Shown: positions 22,584-34,850, counted from the stretch's first letter. The stretch is 64,000 nt of DNA from Selaginella moellendorffii (GCF_000143415.4 NW_003314302.1:549886-613885); one strand, 5' to 3'. Translations and numbers: made by a program. The notes: a model not told the origin generated them from the sequence alone.

Positions 22584-25180
22584 CTGTCTGTGGGTGGTAG
22601 GTTGTGCTGAATTTCAACTTGGTGCGATATTATTCTAGGAGAGTTCTCCAGAACCTACTAGTGAAGATCTTATCTCGATCTGAGATAATCTCTTCTGGCC
22701 TTCCCTGTACTCGAACCACTTGTTTGAAGAACAGCTTTGCCACACCTTCCGCATCCACTTCCGTTGTGGTGGGTATGAAATGTGCCATCTTCGAAAATCG
22801 GTCCACCACCACGAATATCGCATCAAACCCCTCGCTTGGGGGAAGTCCCATGATGAAGTCCTTCGTAAGACATTTCCACGGACAATCTAGAATTGGGATG
22901 CTTTGCAACAAGCCCTCACTAGCCTTAGTCACGGCTTTGACCTGCTGACATGTTGGACATGTCTTTACATAGTCTTGGACGTCCTTAGCCATATCTGACC
23001 AGTGATACTTCCTCTTGAGTAAGCCCATTGTTTTGGGCACTCTGCCGTGTCCCGCAAGAGGTCCATCATGACACTCTTCTAAGGCTACCTTCTTTAGTTC
23101 CCCTTCTAGGACATACACCCTCGTTTGCTTGTAATAGATGAGTCCGTTGCGTTCCGCATAGCCCGTTTTCTCTTCCGTTGGCAGCTCACTTCTCTGGTGA
23201 GCTTCCCGTGCCTCTAGATTCCTTAGCAACACTTCTTGTGCTAGACCATCGTTCTCATATGCTGTCCGCACATCGTCCCAAAAGGTTGCTGTCGCACTGG
23301 ATATCGCCAACTTCAAGCTCACTTTTCAACTTAGCGCATCTGCCATGATGTTGCTCTTCCCAGGCTTGTACAGGATTTTGCAATCAAACTCGGCCAAGGC
23401 ATTGGCCCACCAACCCTGTTTCCCTCTCAGGTCAGGCTGTGACAAGAAGTGTTTCGTTGCCACATTGTCCGTGTAAACCTTGAAGTGTCTCCCAAGGTAT
23501 GTCGCCACTCCTTGAGCACCTTGACCACCGCAAACAGTTCCTTCTCGTGGGCAGGCCACTTCCTTTGAGCCTTGTCCAACTTCTTTGAGAAGAACGCTAT
23601 TGGATGGTTGTCTTGCTTCAAAACTGCACCCAACGCAAAGTGCGAAGCATCTGTTTCTACCTCAAAGTCCTTACCAAAGTCTGGTAATGCCAACACGGGA
23701 GCCTTCCTCAACTTTCTTTTGAGGTGGACGAATGCCGCCTCGCATTCCGCTGTCCATACCATCTTCCCTTTTCCTGTTTGGTCCGTTAAGGGCAGGGCTA
23801 CTCTCGAATAGTGTCTGATAAACTTTCGGTAGTAGTTGCATAGCCCCAAGAATGCCCTCAAATCATGTACATTCGATGGTCGCTCCCATTCCTGGATCGT
23901 TTGGACCTTCTCTGAGTCCACCTTGAGCCCGTCCTGGCCCACCATATGCCCGAGAAACTTTACCTTTTGTTGAGCAAAGTCACATTTGCTCTCTTTAGCA
24001 TACAGTTTGTGTTCCCTTAGTTTCTCAAACACCTTCGCCAAGTGTTCAGCATGCTCCTCTAGTGTCTCGCTATAGATCAGGATGTCGTCGATATAGACGA
24101 CCACAAAGTGATCTAGATAGGGTACAAAGATGTGGTTCATCAGCGCCGAAAATGTTGCCAGCGCATTACATAGCCCGAAGGGCATCACTAGAAACTCAAA
24201 GCTCCCATACCTCGTGTTGTCTTCTCGACATCTTCCTCGGCTACCCTGATCTGGTAGTATCCTGACCTTAGGTCAATCCTCGAGAAGTATTTTGCCTTTC
24301 CTAACCTATCGAATAGGTCCTCAATCCTTGGCAAAGGGTACTTGTTCTTCTTTGTATACTTGTTGAGCAACCGGTAGTCTATGCACATGCGCATAGATCC
24401 ATCTTTCTTTTTCACAAATAACACCGGCACCCCATACGGTGACTTGCTCAACCTAACATACCCTTTGTCCACCAACTCCTCTAGTTGGCACTTGAGCTCC
24501 TTGAGTTTTTTTTCATTCAAACGATAGGGGGGACGAACCACTGCCTCAGCACCCTCGACCAGCTCAATCTTATGTTCTATCGGTCGTGCGGGGGGCAACC
24601 CCGCCGGTAGCTCCTCCGGCATGGTATCTTGGAATTGGTCCAACACCCGCTGAATCACTAAAGGTACTTCTTCTGTTCCTGTCTTTTTGTCACTCTTCAC
24701 CGAGAGTAAGCACAAAAATGCTGCCTTAGTTCCTTTAGTGAGTTGTCCTGTCGTGGACACCAGGTTTAAGCAGGAATCTTTGGCCTTTCTTTGCCCTACC
24801 TTTAGATCCTGGGCCTCCACCCTAGATCTTCTTCCTTGGGCATTTGCCAGTACCACAAGGTTTTTAGCTTGTCCATGCAGGGCTACCACGAACCGATTGA
24901 ACCAATCCATTCCGAAGATCACGTCAAATCCCACCATGTCCAACACGGTGAAATCTATGTCCACCTTCCAAGTCCCCACTTCGACTCTTGCTTGTCGAAG
25001 TACCTCATCGGTGCTTTGGCTACATTGAACAAACTCTATAGTCCTTGGTTCGCCTAGCCGCTGCACTGTTAGTCCAGCTTGCCGAACTATGTCTGCAGCC
25101 ACAAAATTATCCGAAGCACCCGTATCAATAAGGATCTTAACAAAGCTACCTCCGAGCTTCCCTCGGAGGGCTAGTAGATG

Positions 25181-26449
25181 TCACGAATGACTCTCTACCA
25201 AAGTTGCTTGTGTAATGAGTAACTTTGAGTTAGGGATTGGATCACATACCTCAGTTTGGACTTCACCCGACTTGATGGCCATATTGGCTCTGGCCTTCTT
25301 CGGGTAGGGACATTCCCTCGAAAAGTGTCCCGCTTCACCACAGTTGTAGCATACGTTGTTTCCCACACTGCTATACGACTTGACCTTCTTATCTGTGGGT
25401 TTGTCTCTTTTTGCTTGACTCCCCCACATACTCGCTCGCTGGCCACCGGATTTGCCTTTCCGAAACCCCGAGAACTCATTCTTAGAGAAACTCTTCTTGA
25501 ATTTCCCTTGGCTATACGTTCCCCTTGGTTTGGCCCCTTTGCTAAACATAGACCCCGACCCCATTGTGTTTCCCTTTCGCAGGTTATCGTTGAAATGCAC
25601 CTTGATGGCCGCATCCAATGCTTCCTTGTAGTTGGTCGGGTTCCACCGCATCACCTCACCGCGAGCCCAGGTTTGCAAACCTGATATGAAGGCATGGAAC
25701 GCGTCCATATCCCCCATATCCGTGACAAGTATCCTCTTTGCCATAAACCCATTCATATACTCCTGAATGGTCCCAGTCTACTTCAGCCTACTCAGCTTGT
25801 CTCTTAGATGCAGAGTAGCATTCGGAGGAATGTAAGTCGCGCGGATCCTCGCCTTCATCATTTCCCAAGTGGCCATTGGTCCTTCGTTAGCCTCTGTCGT
25901 TCTCCACCAAGACTTGGCATTATCTGCCAAGTATGGTTTTGCATATGGGACCTTTTCCGAGCTTGGTAACCGCAACGCTCGGAAGTAGTCCTCCATATCA
26001 TAAAACCAATCTTCCACCACCTTATAGTCATTCACTCCCTTGAAGACTAGTGGGGGCTTTGGTTTGTACTTGGGAACTACCTGAGAGACTGATTTCACTT
26101 CGGTCTGTTCGACCTTGTTTGGTTCTGCCTCAGTCCCTACCGAAGGGTCCGCACCCTCTGCGCTGCCAACATCCGCAGTCTTTCGCTTTTTCTTCCGCTT
26201 CTCATCACGCTTTAACTTGCGTACGAGAGTCTCTAGCAGGGCATTGGTTTATGCCAATTGTTCTTCTAGAACGTCCAATCGAGCCTTGGATGACCGAACC
26301 TCCCCACCGGACTCCTGTTTGGAAGTTGCCTCACTGGAGTCCTCCTCATGCAAGGATTCCTCATCCATAGCCTCTTGTTCGACCGGAGGCTCTAGCTTTG
26401 GAGGAGGTTCTGTCTCCGCCTTGGTTTGTTTCCGCTCTACCTTTCCCAT
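25181..26449 (-). pseudogene. A1 gag with CCHC zinc knuckle
   Basis: Starts at ATG 26449. An acidic N-terminal region is followed by a Lys/Arg-rich stretch. The retrotransposon gag core (VEDWFYDMEDYFRA...WWRTTE...IRATYIPP) comes next, then a basic region and the nucleocapsid knuckle CYNCGEAGHFSRECP, which binds RNA. Lesions are a TAA near 26250 and a TAG near 25775. The frame ends in a TGA at 25181-25183, directly in frame with protease; the truncated copy at 39354-39356 has the same TGA, so it may be a native readthrough site. Confidence 0.85.
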
Positions 26450-26492
26450 CTCCCAGCAATCCGCCTCTATCCTTCGCTAGAACTGAGGAAAA

Positions 26493-26508
26493 GGCTCCGA
26501 TACCAAAT
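26493..26508 (-). other. Primer-binding site of A1
   Basis: On minus, ATTTGGTATCGGAGCC follows the 5' LTR directly. It resembles the initiator tRNA-Met complement TGGTATCAGAGC with one change. Confidence 0.8.
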
Positions 26509-27660
26509 TGTAAGCCACAAATTTTTCCTTTCCAATTTGCCAGCTTACCTCGTCTATCCGACCAACACTGCCTTGGCTTGTGCTAAGTTCCCTCGCCAAG
26601 GTTCTCGCCTATTGTACCAGCTCCTACTTGGTCCTACTTGGTTTCAGCTACTCACTGCACGAGCAACGGAGAGTTAGCCTTCCATCCACGGATTCCCAAA
26701 TCTCTCCCAATTCCCCCCCCCCCGGGTTAGACTGGACTTAAGGTTCGGCTACACTCCCCGCAGGCACAAGCAGCCAAGCACACCAAGCCTCCAGGTTCCT
26801 AACACCCCTTGGTACCACAAGACTTGATCATGGGACCCTCTAAATCCCAAGCCTTGGATGCAACACTTGCTTCGGGACATTGAGGCAAAACACCGTGGCC
26901 TAACGGCCCGGTATGGGTACCTTTACCCCCCCACTTCCATCCCGAAGGGAAGGCCCAAGCCCCTAGGAAGGGCAAGGACCAATGAGCCATAAGGTACTCA
27001 AGTGGGGCACCACTTCACATGAGCCGGGAGCACCGCAGTCAGTTTCCCTTTCGGGAGCGGGAGCTGCTCTTGAGCACTTCCCTGGGTGGCCCCTCCGGCA
27101 CCACCCAAGCCCATGCTCACTCCCACCCAAGGCCCCTCGGCCCCAGTCTCAACCTCAAGTCAGTTTGGAAGCACCACTAGAGAGTTCCTTCAAGACTGGT
27201 TCTTGAACCTCACTATCCCTACTATACTTTTGGAAATCCCTGCAGCCTCCCCCCCCCCCCCTGGGAGATGCATGCTTTGGGCTTTCACCCCTTGACTCGT
27301 ATTAGTATTTGGACTTAGTCTCAGATTTGATCTCGGACTCGATCTCGGACCCGACTTCGGATTCGGTCTCGGACTCGATCTCGGACTCAATCTCAGACCC
27401 GATCTCATACTCAACTTCAGACTCGACCTCGGACTCGGTCTCGAACCCGATTTGGACCTCGGACTTCGTCTCGAACTCGGTCTCAAACTCGGTCTCCGAT
27501 TCGGCCTCGGCTCGATCCCGGACTCTATCTCGAACTCGGTCTCAGAGTCGGTCTTGGACTCGATCTTCGACTCGGTCCCATCCGATGAACTCTTTGTCAT
27601 TTCGGTCACGCTTTCGGGGATCCTTTAGCCTACGACATTTCGGGGAATCGGTTCCTTACA
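26509..27660 (-). mobile_element. 5' LTR of A1
   Basis: Same ends and internal blocks as 20120-21282. The C run is at 27249-27261 and the minisatellite at 27305-27570, shorter than in the partner LTR. A second C run sits near 26711. Confidence 0.9.
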
Positions 27661-28430
27661 CACCAGCCATAAATGATCATTAGGATTCATCCCCACAAAA
27701 TAAAGAAGGTCATCTTCAAGAAGATATGGAGAATGTAAATGTTAGAATGGCAAGTCATTAGCAAGTGATGCAGGATTCTCAAACTTTTCTTAAAGCCTTT
27801 AAATCCATTGCTCAATCTTTTGGGCCTCTTGAACCTCATCAAGAGAAGGTAGATCTTGCACTACACCTTGTGGACATTGAACGTCAAGTACAACAACCAC
27901 TAACAGCACATAAATTTCATCTAGAAAATCCACAGATGTAGAATAATAGGCTCGTCTGAAGCATGAGAAGCGAGCAAAAAAGGAAAAAGAGCTTAAGAAA
28001 GGGCATTAGTATTAGTCATAAAACTCCCTGGGCGATGAACAATATCAAAATCATATATCTAAAGCTTCAAAACTCACTAAGCAGTATGACCAACTAAATT
28101 CTTCTGCTTCAATAATGAAGTAATAGCAGTATAATCACCTTTTAAAAACGTTCAAGAATCATGTATAAAGTTTTTTGAAACCCCAGACTATTACTAAACA
28201 CTCCTTCTCTGTCGTGGAGTAATTCACCTTTGCTAGTTGTAATGTACAACCGATTTATGTAATGGGATGACATTGATCAGGCACACTCGGGCTCTCTTGC
28301 ATCAGCATACTACCAAAACTAAATTTAAAACCATCCACACGCAAAATAAAAAGTTGAGTATAATCAAGATATACCAAAACCAAAGGAGTCATCAATAACA
28401 TTTTGAGATCCCCTACTACTTAAGCCTGCC
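27661..28430 (-). pseudogene. Decayed Gypsy pol, family B (right piece)
   Basis: It continues the relic from 20119 after the A1 insertion. The reverse complement aligns with about 41560-42230 on plus: the RNase H end, the tether region and the start of the integrase zinc domain. Clear shared words include the RNase H-like segment with 'aaaggtgaattactcca'. Many stops. It ends about 170 bp before the quinone oxidoreductase start. Confidence 0.75.
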
Positions 28431-28604
28431 ATGTGAATTCTAGTGAAGACTCATTTTTTTGTTGACACAGAAACTGCACAAAGACTTGCCACCAACAACA
28501 CTGTATGCATTTGGCACGAGCGAGTATACAGCTTCATATCCACGTCCAACTTTGATGGCCCAAAAGAGACAAACATCCTGTTTTTATACACAAAGGGTAA
28601 AGCG

Positions 28605-30161
28605 ATGGACCAGGTCTCGCAAACAATGGTGAAGGGCATCAAGGTTTACACGCCTGGCGGCCCAGAGGTAAGCAAGCGCCATCGTTTCTTCCAGCTAGGG
28701 TTTCGCGATACCGCGAATTTCTTGCGAAATTCAGCAAGATCGTGCGCTGTTCTCGCGTAATTTCTCGGTTTTCGTCCGGATTTCTCGTGTTTGGCTGGAA
28801 TTTCTTGCTTGGTTGACAGTGTTTGCTTGGTTGAGCAAACTGTGATACTTGAGAAGGATTTGTTCATGTTCTATGTGATTCTTCTATTGCATATTGCGTG
28901 AAGAAGAACCCTTTCTTCGTTTTTGTCCTCTTGTTCTTTCCCCTATGCTGTGATCTTACAGGTACTAAAATATGAAGAACTGGACGTGGGAGAGCCTGGC
29001 GAGGGCCAAGTTAAGATCCGAATTAAAGCTGTTGGTCTCAACTTCATCGATGTTTACTTTCGAAAGGGGGCCTACGGCGCCAAAATGCCATATGTTCCTG
29101 GTAAGCCCAGCCAGAGTATATCAATTCCTCTCATCGTTTTTTCATTCTTTTCTTCTTTGTTTTCGTATTGATCTTCTTTTCTTCTTTGTTTCGTTCTTCG
29201 TTTCAACAGGCTTCGAGTCCGCAGGCGAGGTCATTGCAATCGGTCCAGGCGTGACAGACGCCAAAGTGGGAGACAAAGTTGGATGCATGGGAGCTTTCGG
29301 TGCCTACGCTGAAGAACAGATTGTTCCAGCGCGTGCGTTAGTTCCTATTCCTGAAAGTGTGGACTTCATCAAAGCGGGAGCGATACTGCTCAAAGGAATG
29401 ACCGCACAAATGCTGCTTCGAAAAACCTTCAAGGTTTTCTTATATTTTATCGGTTCTAGTTTCTTAGTTCTTCTGTTTTTTGTTTTCTCAGGTAGGACCC
29501 GAGCACACGATTCTAGTTCACGCCGCTGCCGGTGGTGTTGGCTCGCTGCTCTGCCAGTGGGCTCGGTCGCTGGGTGCTCAAGTCATTGGCTGCGTCTCAA
29601 ACGAAGAAAAAGCTCGCCAGGCCACTGAGGATGGATGCCACCACGTAATCATTTACTCCAAGGAAGACTTTGGCAAGCGAGTCATGGCCATCACAAACAA
29701 TAGCGGCGTTCACGTTGTCTACGACTCGGTTGGCAGGGACACGTTCCAGGTACCTCTTTCTTTGCAAAGTTCACGCAAAGTTCTTTGCAAACTTCTTCGC
29801 AAAGTTCTTTCACAAGTTCTTTAGTTAGAGTTTTCAAACTTCTCTTTTCTTCCAGGGATCTCTCGATTGCTTGGCTACTCGCGGTTACATGATAAGTTAT
29901 GGACAATCCTCCGGCGCTCCAGATCCTTTCACAATGTCCATACTCGCTCCAAAGTCGCTCTTCCTCACCAGGCCATCGCTGATCCAGTATACCACCAACA
30001 GGGACGAGCTACTGGAGATTGCCAATGATCTCTTCCACAACGTCGAGGCCGGAGTTCTCAAAGTCCGCGTGAACCAGACTTACCCTCTCTCGGACGCAGC
30101 AAAGGCTCACGATGATATCGAGAATCGAAGAACAACTGGCTCTACTGTCCTTATACCATAG
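28605..30161 (+). CDS. NADPH:quinone oxidoreductase (zeta-crystallin-type MDR)
   Basis: Exons 28605-28667, 28962-29100, 29210-29433, 29492-29749 and 29856-30161 join in frame across GT-AG introns to give 329 residues, the usual length of this family (bacterial Qor is about 327). The N-terminal GroES-like domain shows VGLNFIDVYFRKGAY; the Rossmann domain shows HAAAGGVGSLLCQWARSLGA, which binds NADPH. The zinc ligands of alcohol dehydrogenases are absent, as in quinone reductases. The family reduces quinones, often by one electron, and is soluble; no transit peptide is obvious. Start ATG 28605 was preferred to the in-frame ATG 28443, whose extra 54 residues are not family-like; ATG 28626 is also possible. 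It is convergent with the aldehyde oxidase gene. Confidence 0.95.
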
Positions 30162-30196
30162 ATAGTTTACAGCTCGAGAAAAGCTTGCGATACCTC

Positions 30197-33100
30197 TTAA
30201 GCTTTGAGATAAAGCTCTATGTTTTCGACGCCGCAGAGCATTCGCACCTTGTCTATCGTGGCTGGGGCGTCCAGCTGGAAATAAGGCTCCGGATCGCGGA
30301 GGTTCTTACGAGCAGCAGCTATGGCGTGCCTGAGAGCACCGTGCACTGACGATGCCAGGAGCAAAGGTGGCTCTCCAGAAGCTACACAATTCAAGGAGCT
30401 CGATCAAGACGATCGCTAAGGAACAGCATAGGAAAGAAAGGAGTGGAGGCTTGCCTTTGGATGACAGTATCCTGTGCTCGTGAACTTTGCTGTTGAGGAG
30501 CTCCACATTGAGACGGCGAGGTAAGTTGTCCAGCGTTGGAGGCTTGTACGTCCATGTTCCATCGTTTATAAGCTTTCCTTGCTCGTCGTGGCGATGCTCC
30601 TCGGATGTAAAGAATCCCACGCCTTGAGCAAACGCACCCTCGATCTGGAAATGAAGAATCTCTCTAAGAGCTTGCAATAGTTTCTGGAAATATGTTACCT
30701 GTCCAATGTCCACGGCCGGATTTATGCTCTTCCCACAGTCGTAGACAATGTCGGTTTGGAGAATTTCGTACTCGCCAGTGAGAACATCGATCTCAACCTT
30801 GACAAGAGAAAATCCAAGCCATGGATGAAACCAAAACAAAACAAAAAATAAGAAAATGAAAGAACAAGAGATGGATAAAACGATCTTACCTCACTAGCAG
30901 CAGCACCATAGTTTATGTACGTCAGGGCCTCAGGCGACGAAACGAAGGCAGTTTGCGCGGCCATCTCGACCCGAGCATTCTTTGCCTGCAAAACATTAAA
31001 GGATAGAAACGAAAGCAAAAATCAAAACAATCACAAACTTACAGCAAGAACGAGCGATTCCCACGACGACACCGTCTCTCCATCCCGGCACTCAGCCATT
31101 CTCTTCTCATGAATCGGCTTAAAGCGGTTGACGAGCACCCGGCAAGCCTGCCGCACGGCCTCGCAGCTCGCCTCGGACGTGGTACTACCGCCAGTCCATC
31201 CACCGTGCGGCATGCTAATGGTATCCGCCTGGACCACCCGGACTCTCCCTACGTCCACGCAAATTCCACCGCCGAGCCCCTCACCCAGCGCGCTCGCCGC
31301 CGCCTGCCTCACTTTGGTCCACAGCCCCTGTCCAATCTCCACGCCGCCAGTCTCCACCACCACGGATCCATCCGCCATGATCGACACTCTCCCTGGCTGG
31401 TACCTCTGCTGCACAGTGTACGTGCTCTGCGACACCGCCACCCCGCGCTTCTTCCAAGCATTGGCTGCGTTGTATCTCTCCACTTCACGTAGCCGCTCGT
31501 CAACGTTTGCTCGATCTTTCAGCCGCGACCAGACCGCCGGGAGAGTGTATCCTTCCTCGCCCCCAACCGCGGCCGCGCCGTAGGCCGCCCCGGCGCTCTC
31601 GACCGAGTGGAGGTTGCGCTCCATGACGAGCTCCGAGCTCAAGTTTGTGAGAGCTGCGACGTGCTCGACCACTGCGTCGGCGAAGAAGCAGCCTTGGACG
31701 TCGCCCGGGGCGCGCATAACCGTCCTGCTCGGGATGTTGGTCCGGCACAGCACGAACTCGAAGGAGAAAGCTCCCCAGTTGAGCTTCTTAAGGGCGGAGA
31801 GCACCCCCATTGGCATGACAGGGGTGAATTCTGGCGACCAGCCTCCTTGGATGAAGATCTTGGCGTGGAGGGCGTTGATCTTGCCGTCGGGCTCGAAGCC
31901 TACGTCGTAAACGGCCTTCATTGGGTGCCTTCCACCCATCATGATCATGTCTGTGTTGCGGTCGAGAGTGAGGCGGACGGGGCGGCGGAGTTTGTACGCG
32001 GCGAGTGCGCAGGCAGAGGCAACCTGCACGATTCATGCTTAGAACCAAGGGTGTAAAAGGGAATGCGAGAAAACGAAGATGAGAAAAAGGAAGTGCTCGC
32101 AACAAAAACCATAGTTTTGATGCAAGAAGATGCAAAACTGTAGACTACTTACCAGGCAGGCTTTGGTGCCTTTGCCTCCAAATCCTCCGCCAACTCGTCG
32201 GGTGATGACTCTCACGTTGTGCATGGGCAAGCCGAGGCAGGCTGACACGCTGTGTTGCACAAAGTCGGGGCTCTGGCAGGAACTGTAGACGACGAGACAG
32301 TTGTCCTCGTCCGGAACGACCAACGCAGTCTGTGGTTCCATGTAGAAATAGTACTGCGACCCTGTGCGCACCTGGAAGTTCCACTCGTGATCAAAACGTG
32401 CTTGCAAAAGAAAAATTGCTCCGTTTTACCTCAGCGTTTTCGATCTTAAGACTGGCCTTGGCCATCTCTTCGGCAACATTACCGTGTTTGTCCTTCATCA
32501 CATCCTTGCAAAACTGTGGGATTTCGTGGAGTTCCCCTCTGGCAACCGCTTCTTCCATGGTTAGCACGGGAGAGCCGACAGACTCCGTGTCGTAATCAAT
32601 CACAACTTTGCCGGCGGCGGCCTTGGCGTTTCTCAGCGTGTCCGCAATCTGGACGAGGACAGGTTTAAAAATCAATGGATTCGTCCGTAGCTTACCATAA
32701 GTCCGACGGCATGGCCCACGCACTCAACTTTATTCTCGGCGAAGAGCTTTTCTTGAGAGAGATCGGAGACGAGGCCCATATTCTGTCCGCCAGAAGGAAT
32801 GTCATCAACTCCAACGAAGGACACCGCGCCAGGCGAAGCCAGTGCATTCTCAAGCCGGATTCCGTTTATCTTTGCCAATGCTTTCGTACTGTAAACATAG
32901 ACTGCGTGCACGCAGTCCCTCGGAGCTGGAATATCATCCACGTAAATAGCTTCACCTGAAGAGAAGTTTTAAGAACGAAAACTAAAACCAAAACAGAACA
33001 GCTTACCTGAAGCTTGAAGCTCTCCCATAACCTTGGACATTGGCTGTCCGACAGCTCCCTGGAGATGTTCTTGCAATGTCTGTCTCCCAGACATGATCTT

Positions 33101-34793
33101 TCTTGACGACCTCGGGGTGCTTCCATTCTGGGTCTGTGTAACATACGGCAGCTCAGGTACAATGCTGCTGCTTGGAGCGGCTAGAGAGCTTAAGAACTTG
33201 AAGAGGAAGCTCGCAACAAGCGAAGACCTGTAGTCGGCCTTCGAGGTTCCCTTCTTTGGCACTATACAAATCTTCGCAAGCTGGATGGCCTCCAACATAA
33301 CTCCACTGTCCACCACCTTCCCTTCGAGAAACCTCTCAACTTCAGTAGCACGCTGACAAGTAGGCTCTCCTCCAAAAGCACCGAACGCGAGCCTCGACTC
33401 GCAAACTCGTCCGTCACCCGAGAGATTGACGAGAAACGCCGCATTCACGTAAGCCACGGCGTTTCCGAGAGGCCGAGGTGATGCCCTGTATGAGTCAAAC
33501 CTGACGTTGTCCTGCTTGCTGTAGGATGGGATGCAGATCGACTTTAAAATGCTTTTCCCGTCCCATGTAGCTGCCACAAAGTCCTCCACAGACTGCCGTG
33601 ATTCTCCAAACTTCTGCGTCACCACCTTGACCGAAGCGCCGGCTCCAACCAGTAAAGTCGCAATGTCGGAGTCGAAGCCGAGCTTCTGTGCCAGGATCAG
33701 ATTTCCTCCCACGCTCCCCGCGTTTCTTACGTGCAAAGTTGCCACTTTTCTCATGTGCTCGGCCAACTTGAGATAAACTCCGCTCGAATCACTGCGGCCA
33801 GAAGCCTTGAGGAGAGCTATAAGCTTGGATATCTTCACGGCAGCACCGACTTCAATCCCATCCTCGATAACTTTCTCCTCCAGGAGCTCTGGAACGGCAC
33901 CAATCTCTATGAAAACTTCCGGACTGGACTGGAGATCGTCCTTGTAAATCCCTGTGCTGGTGTTTCCAGCTACGAGCCTGGCCGTGTCTTGATACCTCTC
34001 GAGCATCGTGAAAACTTCCTCCAAACCACCCGGTCGAATCCATTTCTTCGTAGAACCCAGAGCAACGAGAGAGTGATCCTGACGATCCAGAAAGTCGGGG
34101 AACCGAGAACCTTCCAGTCCTGGATTGTAGCCCGGCAGGAGATTTCTATCCGGCGTATCTCCCAGCTTCCAGTAGGAATTTATCCCGAGGTCCTCAAGAT
34201 CCACATCGCTGGAGAAGCTCTTGCAAATATCGGAGATCGGCCTATAGCCCGTGCAGCGGCACAGATTCGCAGCGATGGATTTCTCCAAATCCACCGTCTG
34301 CGTAGGCCTGGGCTGCGATCGCAGCGCGCCGTAGAGCGACATGCACATACCCGGCGTGCAAAATCCACACTGCGAGCCATGGAACCCCGCAAATCTCTTC
34401 TGGATCGAGTGGAGCCCGTCGCGGGAGTTTCCCAGGCCTTCAATCGTCGTGACGGCACAGCCGTGGAGCGAGCAGAGAGGCGCCAGGCACGAATTCACGG
34501 TGAAATCCTCGCTCTCGCCGCGGGAGGCGCTGTGCTTGGACACAAGAACCACGCATGCTCCACATCCTCCTGCTCGAAATATGGGGATTCCAGAGCTCAG
34601 AGCGATCAATCGATGAATTCTTACCCTCGCCGCAGCCGAGCTTGGTGCCCGTGAGCGCCGCCTCGTTGCGGAGGAATGCGAGCAGCGTCATGGAGGGATC
34701 GACATGGTGGAGCTCCACGCGATTTCCATTCAACGCGAAGACGAGAGATCCTTGCGGCGGCTCCAAGCAATCTGGAGATGGAGAGCTTCCCAT
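30197..34793 (-). CDS. Aldehyde oxidase (molybdo-flavo-iron-sulfur), complete
   Basis: Ten exons join in frame to 1326 residues, near the usual 1350: 34793-34625, 34569-33007, 32955-32696, 32648-32430, 32371-32153, 32023-31043, 30985-30890, 30797-30699, 30644-30455 and 30381-30197. Domains: plant-type 2Fe-2S (Cys54, 59, 62, 84), second 2Fe-2S (Cys124, 127, 160, 162), FAD (LVAGNTSTGIYK, AGSVGGNL), then molybdopterin domains with QYYFYMEPQ, RRVGGGFGGK, MRAPGDVQG and active-site GEPPLLLA. MIMMGGRHPMK and MRAPGDVQG are aldehyde oxidase-like, not xanthine dehydrogenase-like. The family oxidises aldehydes to acids in the cytosol using O2; in plants substrates include abscisic aldehyde and indole-3-acetaldehyde. 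The exact substrate here is unknown. Intron 9 (30454-30382) appears to be GC-AG. A broken copy lies at 16166-18140. Confidence 0.95.
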
Positions 34794-34850
34794 CGATCGA
34801 TCGATCGAGAGAGAGAGAGAGAGATAGATAGATGGAGAGAACAGAGAGCT
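34794..34850 (-). promoter_or_regulatory. GATC and GA tracts in the 5' leader of aldehyde oxidase
   Basis: Directly before the ATG (minus), a (GATC)n tract and a run of GA dinucleotides plus GATA units occupy about 50 bp. On the sense strand this is a CT-rich leader. The duplicate copy at 18.2 kb lost it with the 5' exons. Confidence 0.6.

Larger units (their letters stand above)
21685..25183 (-). pseudogene. A1 pol: protease, RT, RNase H, integrase, chromodomain
   Basis: Protease shows [14 protein letters not shown] shows the catalytic [11 protein letters not shown]; RNase H shows TDASHFALGAVL; integrase shows the zinc region and ISDRDKIF; a chromodomain follows ([17 protein letters not shown]...[13 protein letters not shown]). 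Two GT-AG introns are predicted at 22537-22583 and 22067-22118. Lesions: a 7-base deletion near 24215 in RT, a 1-base deletion near 23495 in RNase H, a TGA at about 23326 (CGA in copy A3) and a TAA at about 22630 (CAG in A3). The protease frame is continuous with gag except for a TGA at 25181-25183. Confidence 0.9.
20120..27660 (-). mobile_element. Family A chromovirus, full-length, copy A1
   Basis: It is bounded by LTRs at 26509-27660 (5') and 20120-21282 (3'). A perfect 5-bp target duplication, CACCA, lies at 20115-20119 and 27661-27665. Order on minus: LTR, initiator tRNA-Met primer site, gag with CCHC knuckle, protease, RT, RNase H, integrase, chromodomain, 3' non-coding segment, LTR. It sits inside a family B integrase relic. 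Coding regions carry several stops and frameshifts, so this copy is not autonomous now. Confidence 0.95.

Noticed and set aside
26493-26508. tRNA-like sequence
   Set aside because: It is only the short complement of the tRNA 3' end used as a primer site; no cloverleaf.
28443-28604. Longer N-terminus for the quinone oxidoreductase
   Set aside because: The in-frame extension has no family similarity or clear targeting peptide, and the standard N-terminus begins at 28605 or 28626.
31128-31583. Plus-strand ORFs over the molybdopterin exons
   Set aside because: Shadows of GC-rich coding sequence on the minus strand.
33731-34654. 307-residue plus-strand ORF
   Set aside because: It is antisense to the FAD and iron-sulfur exons of aldehyde oxidase, which have full family similarity; no independent signal.
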